A stretch of 64,000 nucleotides of DNA from Carboxydothermus pertinax. Its GTDB lineage: Bacteria > Bacillota > Z-2901 > Carboxydothermales > Carboxydothermaceae. The DNA lies in assembly GCF_001950255.1 (NCBI RefSeq), contig NZ_BDJK01000055.1:247551-311550 (forward strand), in the 5' to 3' direction. The notes beneath the pieces are model-generated. The model saw only the letters and a list, made by a program, of their open reading frames with translations, made no database searches and was not told the origin of the DNA. The translations under genes were made by a program, and so were the position numbers. Shown one piece after another: positions 62,712 through 64,000 of this stretch (position 1 is the first letter of the stretch; each line of letters starts with the position of its first letter).

Positions 62712-64000
62712 TTAATGGTAGTCTTGAAGAGCATAAACCTTAATTTCTTCTTCCTTGTTCAACAAGTACCCTAACATATTTGCCATAGCTCTGGCGGTAT
62801 CCAAAGAGGTAAGACAGGGAACACCCAATTCCACCGCCGTACGGCGGATTCTAAACCCTTCTTTTTCCGGTTGGCTACCGGAGGTTAAGGTGTTGATAAC
62901 CAACTGAATCTGGTCATCACGCAGCAAATCAAGAATATTATAAGTGCCTTCAGAGAGTTTTTTTACTTTTACCGTTTCTAATCCCTTACTGGCTAGAAAG
63001 CTTGCAGTACCCTCAGTAGCAAAAATTCTAAATCCTAGGTCAGTAAATTTTTTAATAATCGGATACGCTTCTTCTTTATCCCGGTCGGAGATAGTTGCCA
63101 GCACAGTGCCTTTTAACGGCACTTTTATTCCCGCTGCAATTAAAGCTTTATAAAGGGCTTCGGGAAACGTTTCCGCCACCCCCATAACCTCTCCGGTAGA
63201 TTTCATTTCTGGTCCTAAAGTTACATCCAAATTGGTAAGTTTAGCAAAGGAGAAAACTGGAGCCTTTACGCCCCACAATTTTCTCGGTGGTAAAATTCCT
63301 CCTTTATAACCAATTTCCTTTAAGGTTTTACCCAAGGATAACAGTGTTGCAATTTTAACCATCGGAACACCCGTTATTTTACTTAAAAAAGGAATTGTTC
63401 TACTGGCCCTAGGATTTACCTCTAAAACATAAAGTTCATTTTCAAAGACCACATACTGAATGTTTAAAAGCCCTTTAATTCCTAAACCTAAGGCGATTTT
63501 CCTGGTATAGTCATAAATTCTATCAATCATCTCAGGGTTTAAATGAAGGGTAGGATAAACAGCGATACTATCCCCGGAATGTACCCCTGCCCGTTCAATA
63601 TGTTCCATAATTCCCGGGATAAAAACTTCAAAACCGTCTGCCAAAGCATCAACCTCTATTTCCAAACCTTCCAAATAGCGGTCAATTAATACCGGATGTT
63701 CAGGCGAAATTTGGGCAGCCCAGCTCATATAACTTTTTAATTCTTCTTCGTCATAAACAATCTCCATCGCCCGCCCTCCTAAGACATATGAAGGACGTAC
63801 CACTACCGGAAAGCCTATTTCTTTTGCAGTTTCAATTGCCTGGGAAATAGTATAAACTCCTCTTCCTGCGGGTCGTTTTAATCCTAAAATATTTAAAAAC
63901 GCGTCAAATTTTTGCCGGTCTTCAGCCGTATCGATGGCCTCGATACTACTGCCGTAAAGCTTTATTCCTTCCTGGGCGAGCGGTTTGGCTAAATTTATAG
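62712..64000 (-). CDS. carB: Carbamoyl-phosphate synthase large subunit, N-terminus cut by window edge
   Basis: The frame is open to the right edge, so only the C-terminal 430 or so residues are present. They contain the second ATP-grasp domain (PVVVRPSYVLGGRAM, EVNPRASRTIPFLSK) and the C-terminal MGS-like allosteric domain with FATEGTASFLASKG. The GTG inside VVVRPSYV is not a real start. It supplies carbamoyl phosphate to the pyr pathway encoded downstream. Confidence 0.97.
   Translation of the reverse strand, partial: INLAKPLAQEGIKLYGSSIEAIDTAEDRQKFDAFLNILGLKRPAGRGVYTISQAIETAKEIGFPVVVRPSYVLGGRAMEIVYDEEELKSYMSWAAQISPEHPVLIDRYLEGLEIEVDALADGFEVFIPGIMEHIERAGVHSGDSIAVYPTLHLNPEMIDRIYDYTRKIALGLGIKGLLNIQYVVFENELYVLEVNPRASRTIPFLSKITGVPMVKIATLLSLGKTLKEIGYKGGILPPRKLWGVKAPVFSFAKLTNLDVTLGPEMKSTGEVMGVAETFPEALYKALIAAGIKVPLKGTVLATISDRDKEEAYPIIKKFTDLGFRIFATEGTASFLASKGLETVKVKKLSEGTYNILDLLRDDQIQLVINTLTSGSQPEKEGFRIRRTAVELGVPCLTSLDTARAMANMLGYLLNKEEEIKVYALQDYH

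Noticed and set aside
63800-63803. GTG as start of a short carB-like gene
   Set aside because: The same frame continues as good CarB sequence to the window edge.

Overview
The window looks like core chromosome of a spore-forming, probably thermophilic Gram-positive anaerobe of the Clostridia. The evidence is a germination protease with two tandem alpha/beta small acid-soluble spore proteins, YlbJ, RemA, FapR, a PASTA-domain kinase, an FMN riboswitch and strong GGAGG-type ribosome binding sites. Gene content and base composition would fit Carboxydothermus or a close relative, but that name is inferred from memory and no 16S gene is present. I see no IS element, prophage, CRISPR array, rRNA or tRNA.

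Almost every gene is on the minus strand, so transcription runs from right to left. From the right edge: carB (cut by the edge)-pyrK-pyrD-pyrF-pyrE (pyrimidine synthesis); rqcH on the plus strand; dapF-dapL-aspC; yicC-remA-gmk-rpoZ-coaBC; priA-def-fmt-DUF116-rsmB-rlmN-stp-prkC-rsgA-rpe; a riboswitch-controlled ribD-ribE-ribBA-ribH operon followed by yfcE and hslO; rpmB (plus) and recG; a sporulation island with gpr, two ssp genes and two short unannotated ORFs; a ykgJ-type gene; rsmD-coaD-coiled-coil protein facing ylbJ (plus); pta-ackA; yceD-rpmF; fapR-plsX-fabH-fabK-fabD-fabG-acpP-fabF-rnc-smc-ftsY; a SAM by-product salvage cluster (mtnP-ahcY-class II aldolase-like-mtaD) with an rRNA methyltransferase; patA on the plus strand; then ylxM-ffh-rpsP-khpA-rimM-trmD-SPOUT methyltransferase-rplS-rbgA-rnhB, cut by the left edge. 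The backbone follows the order known from Bacillus subtilis between pyr and rnhB, with riboflavin, sporulation, acetate and salvage genes placed between the blocks.

Regulatory signals that can be read directly include several sigma-A promoters with 17-bp spacers, two of them perfect TTGACA/TATAAT (before yceD-rpmF and before the FMN riboswitch). The patA and ylxM-ffh promoters are divergent and interleaved. There is a FapR operator-like palindrome at the fapR start site, an L19 leader hairpin, and an unusual series of terminator-like hairpins placed right after stop codons inside apparent operons.

The most interesting unit is the salvage cluster. The phosphorylase has Glu and Asn where 6-oxopurine enzymes have them, the AdoHcy hydrolase has a Lys where the classical enzyme uses Glu to read the adenine amino group, and a deaminase is encoded with them. 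Together they suggest a route in which SAH, MTA and 5'-deoxyadenosine are deaminated first and then cleaved as inosyl compounds. The fourth gene is a class II aldolase homologue that lacks the catalytic Glu, one zinc His and the GNxS Asn.
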